The notes beneath the pieces are model-generated. The model was not told the origin of the DNA. It saw only the letters and a program-made list of their open reading frames with translations, and ran no database searches. DNA of 64,000 nt, taken from assembly GCA_009760855.2 (NCBI GenBank), contig WPIO01000035.1:3311001-3375000 (forward strand), given 5' to 3'. Every line of letters starts with the position of its first letter. Within the stretch, counting starts at the first letter, position 1. Shown in pieces: positions 56,525 through 64,000 of the stretch. This stretch comes from Cristatella mucedo (taxonomy: Eukaryota; Bryozoa; Phylactolaemata; Cristatellidae). The translations under genes and the position numbers were made by a program.

Positions 56525-57100
56525 GTAATACTAATAATACATAATTTTCTGGACGCCCTCAGAGAACTGAGTATCTTTCATTGCACTTATTATATGTTGC
56601 ATATAAGGCCTTTCCAAATTATGGGTGGTAAATTTCGCAAGCAGCCGGCAGAGTGTAAGCTGGTACGTGCGTGCACATGAAAGACGAATCACAAAGACCC
56701 AGCAAATGTTAAAATAAACAAACCCGTTTTAAGCTTCGTTTTAAATTTAGTCATGTCAGGAAACCTTCTAACGTGCGTCGGTAGTGAGCTCCGGGCTTTT
56801 GGAGCACAGGAATTAAAGGCACGGTCTCCAACGGTTTTGAGGTTCGTAAGAGGTATGGCTAAACGATTCGAGTCCGGACCATGGGTTGCACGAGTCTTCG
56901 ACTGGTTGTGGACTATTTCTGATAGGTAAGCTGGAGCCAGAGAATGAAGAATCCTAAACCTAAGCGACGGAACCTTGAAGTCGATACGCTGCTTGATAGG
57001 GAGCCAGTGCAGGTCGGCAAGAAGCAGTGGACTGCGGCAACTGCGACGCTCACGGCAGACGAGCCTAGCTGCAGAGTTGTGCACCAGCTGCAGTATTTCG
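56525..57100 (-). mobile_element. L2-A LINE C-terminal part and 3' UTR
   Basis: Reverse L2-A. A degenerate tail (about 56527-56580) is followed by a still-open C-terminal frame of 131 codons (57084-56689) with 'NSAARLVCRERRSCRS', 'LHWLPIKQRIDFKVPSLRF' and 'NLKTVGDRAFNSCAPKARSS'. 5' truncated at about 57100. The open frame suggests a moderate age despite the eroded tail. Confidence 0.88.
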
Positions 57101-57369
57101 CAACTACGTTATCAGCAAGATAATCTTCATAAGCTATAATATAGAGTATGAGTGTGTAACAATAAAAGATAAGCAACTGCATCAAGTATTTGACGGAGGA
57201 AACTTAAGAAAAAACGTGTTTAAAAGGCGAGCCAGCTGGGACTGATTTCACTGTACAGTTCGTCGTTCACTGAGCAGGCAGCAATCTCGCGATTAGTCTC
57301 ATTTGTCTTCGCGACCCAGCCACACCCTATTCGCCTTTTGCCACAGCCGCAGTTCGCCTTGATCAAGCA
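57101..57369. other. Unassigned spacer between LINE pieces
   Basis: No gene seen. Confidence 0.4.
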
Positions 57370-57645
57370 CTTAAAGGTTAAAGCCATTGGAGACCTTGTC
57401 TTTAGTTCTAATGCTCCCAAAGCCTGGAAATCATGACCAACGAACGTCCCAACGTCCGCTGACATGTGGACATTTAAAATTTTTTTTTAAATACAGCTGT
57501 TTATAACAGCATTTACTCGGTCTTTGTGATTCGTCCTTTGTGTGTATATAACTGCTTACACTATGCCTGCCGCTTGAGGATTGTACCACCAATCAATTGC
57601 TAACGCTTTCTACACAGCATCTTTAGAGTGCATAAAGTAATGATA
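57370..57645 (+). mobile_element. L2-A LINE 3' end, forward
   Basis: Forward L2-A: 'ttggagaccttgtctttagt' and 'gctcccaaagcctggaaatc' (end of the coding region), then a decayed 3' UTR finishing in (AAT/ATT)n at about 57636-57656. The tail merges with that of the reverse copy that follows. Confidence 0.8.
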
Positions 57646-58762
57646 ATTATAATAATAATGCACTTGATAAACTGCAGTCAGAGAACCCAATCTCTTTCTA
57701 GGCGCTTACATTTGCTGCATAGGGAAACGCGGTATAATGGTTAGCAATATCCTGCTTGATAAAAAACAGGAATAACATGATTAGGGGTGACACGCACAGG
57801 GTCAGCATGCAAGTGTGGTTAGTGGCAGCATGCACAGTGTCAGCATGCATATGCATATGAAGGACGAGTCACAGGGGCTCACTAAATGCTGTCCTAAATA
57901 GGCGTGTTTATAAGTATTTTTTCAATATGGTCAAGTCAGGTGATGTTCTGAAGCAAGTCGGAAGTGATTTGGGAGCATGCGAGGCTTTTGGAGCATGCGA
58001 ACTAAATGCAAGGTCTCCAAGGGATTTGAGGTTTGTACGAGGTATCGGTAAACTGCTAGAGTCCAAAAAGTGGGTGGTACGATGCTTTGCCTGGTGGGGG
58101 AGTAGATCAGAGAGATAGGTTAGAGCTAAAGAATGATGTGGTCGAAAAGTGAGTGAGAGAACCTTGAACTCGATCCGTTGCTTGACTGGTAGCCAGTGCA
58201 GGTCGGTGAGAGGTGGTGTGATGCGGCAACTGTGTCGCTTACGACAAACAAGCCTAGCTGCAGAGTTTTGCACCAGCTGCAATCGCTTGATCGCACATGC
58301 TGGTAGGCCAGCAAGCAGTGAGTTGCAGTAGTCAAGACGGGATGTCACGAATGCACGGATCAACTTTGACGTGGAATCCTTATCTAAACAAGCCTGAATT
58401 TTAGCAATGTTATGAAGCTGAAAATATGCAGATTTAACTGTGGAGCTGATATGGTCGTCTAACGAGATGTCGCTTTGGAAAATGACATCTAGATTTCGCT
58501 CTGATTCTACAGGAGATATGCTGGCAGAGCCAATTTTGAGCGTCAGCCTTTCCAATTTCTGAATCACACTGAGTTTGCCCATAATTAGTAAGTTAGTTTT
58601 ATTCATCGTTTAGTTTTTGAAAATTTGCTGCCATCCATGTGCGGATGGCAGCAATAAATGCAGCAAGTGACTTGAGAGAATGTGAGGTGCTCGAAGGCTG
58701 GGAGAGATCAAAGCAAGGGTACAACTGAGTGTCATCTGAATAGAAGTGAAAGCCTTGATTGT

Positions 58763-58887
58763 TAAGGTTAAGGTGCTTGCCCCGACCAAGGTCTGACTGA
58801 GGTCATGGGCTCTAGCCCCGAGGCATATGTGAAGCGCCTGAATAGTAATTGAGTTCTCTTGGGGGGCTATATAAATGAATTATATTT
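58763..58887 (+). mobile_element. SINE-2 inserted in the L2-A RT
   Basis: 125-bp SINE-2, forward, inside the reverse L2-A RT. It is flanked by the direct repeat ATTGT (58758-58762 and 58888-58892). Removing the insert and one repeat restores the sequence seen uninterrupted near 53.97 kb. It starts within the tRNA-like head just after the A-box, carries the B-box-like 'gggctctagccccg', and ends with 'gaagcgcctgaatagtaatt', 'gagttctcttgg', 'ctatataaatg' and an AT-rich tail, which match the L2-A 3' end. Confidence 0.9.
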
Positions 58888-59694
58888 ATTGTGCTTGGCA
58901 ATCACATCAGCAAGAGGGAGAGTATAAACCGTGAAGAGAACTGGACCTAACACGGAGCCCTGAGGTACCCCATATTGCAGAGGTACCTCAGATGATCTTT
59001 GTCTATTTCCGTCAATACTCTGGAGTCTCCCACTGGGATAGGACCTGAACCACTGCAGAGAAGTGCCAGTGATACCCAGGCGAGATGAGAGGCACTCAAG
59101 AAGAACTTGGTTATCGATAGTATCAAAAGCTGCCGAGAGATCGAGCAAAACAAGCATAGATAATCTATCCATGTCTGCATTCCAAAGTAGGTCGTTGTAC
59201 ACATTAAGCAATGCTGATTCTGTGGAGTGATTAGCTTTACAGCCAGACTGGAACTTACTAGCAAGGTTTGAAGTTTCAATATATGTGTTCGGCTGGTCCA
59301 CCGCAACCCGTTCAAGCGTCTTTGATAGGAATAGTAGAAGGGAGACAGGGCGGTAGTTGCTCAAGTTCTCTTGGTCTAGTGTCGCTTTCTTGAGAAGTGG
59401 CCTGAGCACAGCTTTTTTGAAAGGTCCTGCGACATGACCTGAGGCTAATGACATATTAGTGATGTTAGTTATGCATGGCAGCAGCAGATCAACGCTACGT
59501 AGGAGTAGAACAGTGGGGATAGGGTCCGAAGGACTGGCTGTCTTCTTTGATTGGGATACGAACTTCAGGACGAGATCACTAGCAACCTGCTTAAATGAAG
59601 ACATTGAGGTGCAGCCAGGAATCGGGTAACAGCATTCTAGGGGTGATGTCATCGCAGGGATGGACTCCCTGCGAATTTTGCCTACTTTCTGCAC
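58867..59694 (-). pseudogene. L2-A reverse transcriptase, open frame cut by SINE
   Basis: A 275-codon frame from the pre-RT linker to 'LADVIAKHN'. Its last few residues (KYNSFI) and stop codon come from the inserted SINE. Blocks 1-4 of the RT are readable and the block A Asp is kept (LLDLSAAFDTID). Without the FYSDD half, which lies beyond the SINE, the protein would be inactive. Confidence 0.88.
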
Positions 59695-59729
59695 AACGAA
59701 TCGAGAAAAGCGATCGGCCAGATCATCAC

Positions 59730-59812
59730 AAGGAGCCTAGAAAGAAGATCTCCAGTTCTCTGAGGGCGCTGTGCAAATGTAGTGTCAAAATATTATTATA
59801 ATTATTATAAAG
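59730..59812 (+). mobile_element. L2-A/SINE-2 terminal fragment
   Basis: 'ggagcctagaaagaagatct', 'ctctgagggcgctgtgcaaa' and an (ATT)n-like tail at about 59790-59810, directly abutting the 5' end of the reverse L2-A copy. Only the shared 3' end is present. Confidence 0.75.
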
Positions 59813-59943
59813 TAGCCAGGCGATTGCAGTGGCTGACGCGAAGCCTTTCATGGAGTTTGAAACGACCTTGACAGCAAAGCTTGACTTTCGGAGCAACAGC
59901 AGCTGCCACCGAGAACCGTCGAGTAAGAGGAAGAGCCGATTAG

Positions 59944-60309
59944 TCTGACGGAGCTAGCATTAGCCTCGTCGGCACGGCTGTGCGCTCGGCGTCCGTAGCC
60001 GGCGCGACAGGCACCACTAGTAGTCGGATTCTAGAGCCGGCGGCTAGTGCTGCTGCCACTGGTGCGGCTTGCTGCTGCTGTGGGCTATTGAGGAGTGCCG
60101 GTTGGCCTCGTCAGCGGCAAGAGGTTTGCCGCCCACCGATCGGCCGGCGCCAAACAGCGGCTGCCAGCTCGAGTCTGCAGATCCGTCGCCCGGAAGCTCC
60201 CGTCGACCGGCTTCGGCAGCTGGGGGCCGATCGATCGCTCGCTGCAGCCCTAGCGCTCGCCGAGCGCTGCGGTGCGAGCGACGAGGAGCTTCAGTACCTT
60301 CGGACAGCG
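59944..60309 (+). other. Open frame ending at a splice donor, unknown gene
   Basis: A plus-strand frame is open from a stop at 59941 to the donor GCG followed by GTGAGT (intron start 60310). The C-terminal part looks protein-like ('RSLAAALALAERCGASDEEL', then 'QYLRTA'), while the front is Ala/Ser/Gly-rich. There is no ATG in the frame, so if coding it needs an upstream exon or a non-AUG start. Otherwise it is 5' UTR. No family recognised. Confidence 0.25.
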
Positions 60310-60444
60310 GTGAGTCGTCAGCCCGCGATTAAAAGCCTCAGGATTTTCGACTGCCGTGCGCCATCGCGGACCGGCTGAGTCTCGAGCGCGGTGTTGGCAG
60401 CAAGTTTCTGTTTTCGCGCACGCAGGCTGAAGCCGTCGCCGAAA

Positions 60445-60549
60445 TGGATAACGCTACCGCATGCGAAAGCGAAGCGTGCGACCAGCGCTCGGCGGCAGTC
60501 GGAAAGAAGAGAGAAGCAGCAGTGCAAGGCCACGATAATCGGCCTTGAT
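60445..60549 (+). CDS. Short ORF in CpG island (34 codons), doubtful
   Basis: An ATG in a good context (CCGAAATGG) opens a 34-codon charged peptide starting MDNATACESEACDQRS. It ends at a TGA a little after 60540. It may be an upstream ORF or a spurious frame. No motif. Confidence 0.15.
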
Positions 60550-61494
60550 TCTCAGCTGCTGTCAGCGGAGCTTATTCGCACATCATTTATAATGATTACA
60601 TGGGACAGCAGCATCTCAGACCTAAACGCGTTTAGTTGTAACATAATAAATTGTGCGATCAGTGGAGGAGCTGTCAGTCCCGCCCGACGAGGAAAAAAAC
60701 CAGTCGACAGGTACAGATAATCCCAGCAAGAACTTCCGACTGACTTGTCGAGCATGGCGTCAAGATAGCCATAGATCAAGCGTCGGACGTGCGTTCGATC
60801 GTGTACTCGCTACCATCGCTGTCAACGATTCGTAGGCCGCGGCGCTTCAAAGCGCCGCGGTGGCCGTACCAGCACGGATCGCTCAGATGCTAAGTCTAGT
60901 CCTCCTTACCTACGGTGCAACCGCACGCAGTTCAGCGCCGCTTTGTGAACGTTCGGTGGCTATCGCGCGCCCACTATACCTGCGAGCGCCACACCTCTGA
61001 TGGGATTTCCGCTAAGCAGCCACACGCGACGCGCCGACAACCGTCCGCTCTGCCCACCGAGTTGGCGATGCGCAGGCGCGACCGGACGTGCGTGCAAAAA
61101 TTACCGTTTAATCAATGCGTCGAGGCGCGGCGACATCTTGTTTTTCAAGGCGGTGGCTAAGGCACCGCGGCCAGCCGGTGGCCGTGCTGCAGCCGAAGCG
61201 ACGGCGCCGGCTTGGCCCAGTAAAAAAATATGCGCAAAGAAAATGTGCTGACGAGTGCAGCACGCGATGGACGCGGGACGCTGCCGCGAGAGAGTTCTCC
61301 GACGCCGCGGCCACCGGTCGCACGCGCCTATCAGGCGCTGCGCTTGCGTGCAGAGCCGAGCGCTCGCTCGGCCGACGCCGCACGCCTGAGTCGGTGGCGC
61401 GGACAGTCGGAGAGCGCTTGAAGCGAGGGTGGCTTGCGGCAACAAATGCGACGCGGAACGCGCGCTCGCGCGTCCGGTCGCGCGCCATTAGTCA

Positions 61495-61502
61495 TATAAA
61501 TA
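61495..61502 (+). promoter_or_regulatory. TATA box
   Basis: TATAAATA in otherwise GC-rich DNA. A start about 30 bp downstream (near 61525) would give an exon of roughly 50 bp ending at the donor CGGACGA followed by GTAAGTT (intron start 61579). A 9-bp inverted repeat (CGCCGCTCG, 61505-61513, with 61521-61529) lies between box and presumed start. Confidence 0.45.
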
Positions 61503-61912
61503 AGCGCCGCTCGGCTGCGTCGAGCGGCGTGTGGTTAACGGAAGCGTGAGGCGAGCCGTAATATCGCCGATCGGACGAGTAAGTTCTAAGCGACCTTACG
61601 GTCTGCGAACCGCCAGCGATCCCTCGAAGTCGCCAAGTCGCAGACGGCAGGCCGGCAGAGTAGGCGTCCTGCACACTTCGACAGCCGGTCGCTACCCGTA
61701 TAGGATTATCGTTCAAAGTCAACTGCCGCGGGCGGCGGGGCTGTGCGATTAAGTGCCCAGTCCACGCGGGCGAGCCGTAGGGAGCGGCTTCTGTCGCACG
61801 TCAAACCTGCTTGGCCACCTGGTCGGAAGGCCCAGTGTTAGTGGCCGCGAGTCAGTGCGAGGTGGGCACGTCCACCTCGTCGACGCTGCGAGGTCTACGC
61901 CTGCATTTTTTC

Positions 61913-62008
61913 ATGCTCTCGATGAACTCCTGCTGGCAGCGGTTCGTCGTTCTGAGCGCGGTTGCGCTGCTGGCGGCCTCCGCCAAGATGGCCGCCATTA
62001 GGATCTGA
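61913..62008 (+). CDS. 31-codon ORF with signal-peptide-like sequence, doubtful
   Basis: ATG-started frame whose product has a polar start followed by the hydrophobic run 'FVVLSAVALLAASA', typical of a secretory signal. It stops soon after, so it would need splicing before the stop to make a mature protein. The opposite strand also carries a Cys-containing frame ('RCQQEFIESMKKCRRRP') over the same bases. Only one, or neither, can be real. Confidence 0.15.
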   Translation: MLSMNSCWQRFVVLSAVALLAASAKMAAIRI

Positions 62009-62191
62009 CCTAGTCGGTGGCCGCCGTGTAGTCGCTTGGGAATCGGCCGCGTCGTCACGCACAACCGGTAGTTGGTGAAGCAGCGGTTCGCGCACTCGCT
62101 GGCCTTCGACGGCCTGGGCTGAAAACGGAGAGCGTGGCTGCGTCGTCGCGAGAGCCAATTTTGTTCAGCTACGGTCGCGATTCACGATGGG

Positions 62192-62686
62192 ATGGGGCGC
62201 GGCGCGGCGGCGGCGGCTGCCCGGCGACCGAGAGGTGGGGGATGGGTTGCGACTGACGGTAGACCGAGCGGAGCCGACGCTAACCCACTATTCCACAACG
62301 TAACTGCATCGGGGCAAGGCCACCGCGAGCTGCTGATGGAGTTCGACGATGCGACCTCTAGCGACCGCGGAGCAGGTGACGCCGTCGGCGGCGGCGGCGG
62401 CGCGCGCGCGTTCTTGCGCGCGCTGGCTCACCCTCTCGCTCTGACTGAGAGCGACGGCGATGCAGCAGGCGACGAGCATCGAGAGGGCGGTCCAGCGCAT
62501 CGTGCTTCGCGAGACAGCGGAGGAGCGGTGCGTTGCGGCTTCTGCTCTTGTCTTCCGAAGACTGATCGCGCTCAGGACCAACCGGTTGGTGGCGGCAAGC
62601 TGGCGGCGGCTCGAGGCGCAAGGACGCTAGTGCGGTCGTGCGAGTGCGAGCACGACTATTTAAGGCGAGCCCGGCAGATGGATTAG
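62192..62686 (+). CDS. Hypothetical 164-codon ORF in CpG island
   Basis: Longest ATG-started plus-strand frame in the island. A second ATG occurs 5 bases earlier in another frame. The product is Ala/Gly/Arg/Asp-rich, with 'NPLFHNVTASGQGHRELLME', a poly-Gly run and a Cys cluster 'RCGFCSC' near residue 113. No known domain. Low-complexity content and long overlapping frames on the minus strand make a composition artefact quite possible. Confidence 0.2.
   Translation: MGRGAAAAAARRPRGGGWVATDGRPSGADANPLFHNVTASGQGHRELLMEFDDATSSDRGAGDAVGGGGGARAFLRALAHPLALTESDGDAAGDEHREGGPAHRASRDSGGAVRCGFCSCLPKTDRAQDQPVGGGKLAAARGARTLVRSCECEHDYLRRARQMD
62432..62500 (-). CDS. Candidate signal-peptide first exon, minus strand
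   Basis: From an ATG at 62500 the minus strand encodes 23 residues (MRWTALSMLVACCIAVALS and four more) with a classic basic start and hydrophobic core. They run exactly to a consensus donor (AGG followed by GTGAGC) in phase 0. This is the architecture of the first coding exon of a secreted protein. No downstream exon is proven. A frame with two Cys at about 61.86-61.95 kb is a possible partner. Confidence 0.25.
62657..62664 (+). promoter_or_regulatory. TATA-like box with Inr-like site
   Basis: TATTTAAG in GC-rich DNA. An initiator-like TCACTG follows at 62691-62696. The spacing, about 36 bp from box to the presumed +1, is slightly long. Confidence 0.3.
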
Positions 62687-63744
62687 CGCGTCACTGTACG
62701 GCTCGTTGCGCCGACAAGATCGGTGCAACGTGCGCCGACACCTGCAGGCTGGGTGGCCGCCGCGTGGGCGGCGCTCTGCCATTCGCCGAGCGCACTCGAA
62801 AAAGAGGCCGTCCGCGCCCTTTTCAAAATGAACGCGAACTGAGCCGGTTGGTCGGGGACGAGTCGCCATTCGCCGGGGTCGCGGCGGCGAGCGCTAGGCG
62901 GGGCGCTGGCGTCCGCGAATGAGCCGCGAGAATTAATAGGTAGGGATGGTGGGAGGGTGCGAGCGCTCTTGGCAGTTTGCGGTCGGACGGGCCTACCCTC
63001 GCCGAGGCCGGAGCGCTATAGAGGTCTGCGCGCGTCGCTCGAAGATTAACGATCTTCTAAATGATCCTGGCAACGCTTTTCGGTGTTTGACTCGGCCGTC
63101 GACGGTGCGCTCATCTGGCCGGCTTGAGCCGGCAGCCGGAGCGGCAGGCAGCAGCCGCCGCCGGCAGCTCGGCGAACGCGGGCGCCATTAACGAGACCAC
63201 CGCCATTTGACGCGGCGTTCTCGCGGCGGCGGCGGCTTCGGCTGGGCGGGGGACTGGCGTGCGGCTCCGCCGGCTGACCGCTCTTATTCGTACGCTAGGC
63301 GGCCAAGCGGCCAGACCGGTGCGCCGCCGATCCACCCCTTTTAGGTGCGCTTCGGCTATGGCCGCGTGCGACGGCCTGCCTCGTTTTGAACTCGCCCCGT
63401 TCGTCCGACTCCGCCTCAGTTCGATTCAACGCCGTCCACCGCTGGCGCAAGTCCAGTCTCCGAACATTTCTTCCCTGCCCTTAAACGGAGTTCGTCTGCT
63501 TGCGACGCAGCAAGAAGCGTCGAAACGTTTGACTGGTTTACGTAGCTCCACCGCTATCGAGTCTTGAATCGCCTCCTCAACGCGTAGCCCGGTGCAGGCA
63601 GAGGTGCAGGGGCGCGAGCCTCCTGCCGATTTGGGGCTTTTCCTAGCCGGGTCACGTGGGCGGCGGCGTGCACTGCGGCCACATTCCTCCGACTGACTGA
63701 CAAGTTGTTTCAAATAATGGCGAGGAACCAACGATATATCACAC

Positions 63745-63819
63745 ATGGCTGTTTTTCGGCATTATTGCCAAGAAAAAGAGAGGGAGGGAGAGATACGGAG
63801 AGGGAGAGGAAGAGGCAGA

Positions 63820-63902
<83 letters not shown>
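63745..63902. repeat. (GGGAGA)/(GA)n microsatellite
   Basis: A purine-rich stretch grades from GGAGA-type words (about 63777-63815) into an uninterrupted (GA)n run to about 63902. It forms the right edge of the CpG island. Arg-Glu and Leu-Ser frames across it are artefacts. Confidence 0.97.
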
Positions 63903-63905
<3 letters not shown>

Positions 63906-64000
63906 CAAATGCAGAGGTGCGAGAGAGTCTTTGTGATCTTTCATGGTGAGAGCTCAGCCCGTCTCAGGCTAACCCATCGATATCGACTCGGTTACCGGAA
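63903..64000. other. Window end, unassigned
   Basis: About 100 bp after the microsatellite. Contains 'catggtgagagc', which might be a start codon or donor, but nothing supports it. Confidence 0.3.

Larger units (their letters stand above)
57646..59729 (-). mobile_element. L2-A LINE, best RT copy, split by SINE-2
   Basis: Reverse L2-A of about 2.0 kb. 3' UTR at 57650-57880. C-terminal frame of 232 codons (58606-57908): 'KLSVIQKLERLTLKIGSASI', '[20 protein letters not shown]', 'LHWLPVKQRIEFKVLSLTF'. A 'FYSDDTQLY' box lies at about 58731-58745, then the SINE-2 insertion (58763-58887). The remaining RT follows as an open frame (to 59694, 275 codons): 'FKKAVLRPLLKKATLD', 'NYRPVSLLLFLSKTLERV', 'FQSGCKANHSTESALLNVY', 'LLDLSAAFDTIDNQVLLECL', 'YGVPQGSVLGPVLFTVYTLP'. 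A further 'DDLADRFSRFVVQKVGKIR' upstream reaches the truncation at 59729. The endonuclease is lost. Confidence 0.95.
59860..63740. promoter_or_regulatory. Long CpG island, probable promoter region(s)
   Basis: About 3.9 kb of GC- and CpG-rich DNA in sharp contrast to the LINE-rich DNA to the left, and free of recognisable transposons. It holds TATA-like boxes (61495-61502 and 62657-62664, plus strand), a YY1-like 'caagatggccgccat' near 61985 and several consensus splice donors (plus strand 60310 and 61579; minus strand ending an exon at 62432). There are also many unrelated open frames expected from the composition. An 11-bp perfect inverted repeat (CCGCGGCGCTT) with a 2-nt loop lies at 60837-60860. 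It probably contains the start of one or two host genes, but I cannot tell which strand dominates. Confidence 0.6.

Noticed and set aside
63745-63944. Arg-Glu and Leu-Ser repeat proteins
   Set aside because: Translation of a (GA)n microsatellite.
1-64000. CRISPR array, riboswitch, operon or prokaryotic gene cluster
   Set aside because: No regularly spaced repeats with unique spacers and no ribosome-binding sites. The element content is eukaryotic.

Overview
The window looks like a stretch of a metazoan nuclear genome, probably an invertebrate; I cannot name the lineage. No compact gene arrangement, Shine-Dalgarno sites or operons are visible. Most of it is intergenic or intronic DNA packed with decayed transposable elements, plus microsatellites and two abrupt CpG-rich segments that look like promoter/first-exon regions. 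No complete multi-exon host gene can be read, and no real tRNA, rRNA or CRISPR array is visible.

Most of the recognisable DNA belongs to two L2/CR1-like LINE families, which I name here. L2-A has an APE endonuclease and a reverse transcriptase (RT) and ends in a conserved 3' UTR with a (ATT)n tail. About 22 pieces are present on both strands; the longest are 19.56-22.58 kb (+), 52.86-54.60 kb (-) and 57.65-59.73 kb (-). L2-B also has an APE endonuclease and RT but ends in an (ACAT)-like tail. It dominates 45.6-50.8 kb (-), with other pieces at 14.7, 24.4, 30.3-31.4, 42.7, 51.3 and 55.1 kb. Two tRNA-derived SINE families are also present. SINE-1 has good A and B boxes and an (ATTT)n tail (2.85, 25.6, 33.4, 37.3, 41.7, 44.4, 51.8 and 55.0 kb). 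SINE-2 shares its 3' end with L2-A (9.1, 18.5, 42.2 and 58.8 kb), so L2-A is probably its enzyme donor.

Older elements are a Ty3/gypsy pol (RT, RNase H and integrase, minus strand, 26.2-29.7 kb) split by an L2-A insertion, a Tc1/mariner transposase relic (16.4-17.2 kb, minus) and an R2/NeSL-like LINE (about 13.6-16.0 kb, minus) split by L2-B. A 173-bp near-perfect palindrome lies at 50.85-51.03 kb.

Layout: 0-6.3 kb, mostly unassigned; 6.4-8 kb, compound GATA/GACA microsatellites; 9-25 kb, LINE and DNA-element relics; 25.6-30 kb, gypsy; 30-37 kb, LINE and SINE debris; 37.44-38.69 kb, CpG island ending in a consensus splice donor on the plus strand; 39-60 kb, LINE-dense; 59.86-63.74 kb, a long CpG island with TATA-like boxes, candidate splice donors and small candidate first exons on both strands, followed by a (GA)n tract. 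The two CpG-rich segments are the only places where host gene starts are suspected. Their coding content is tentative.
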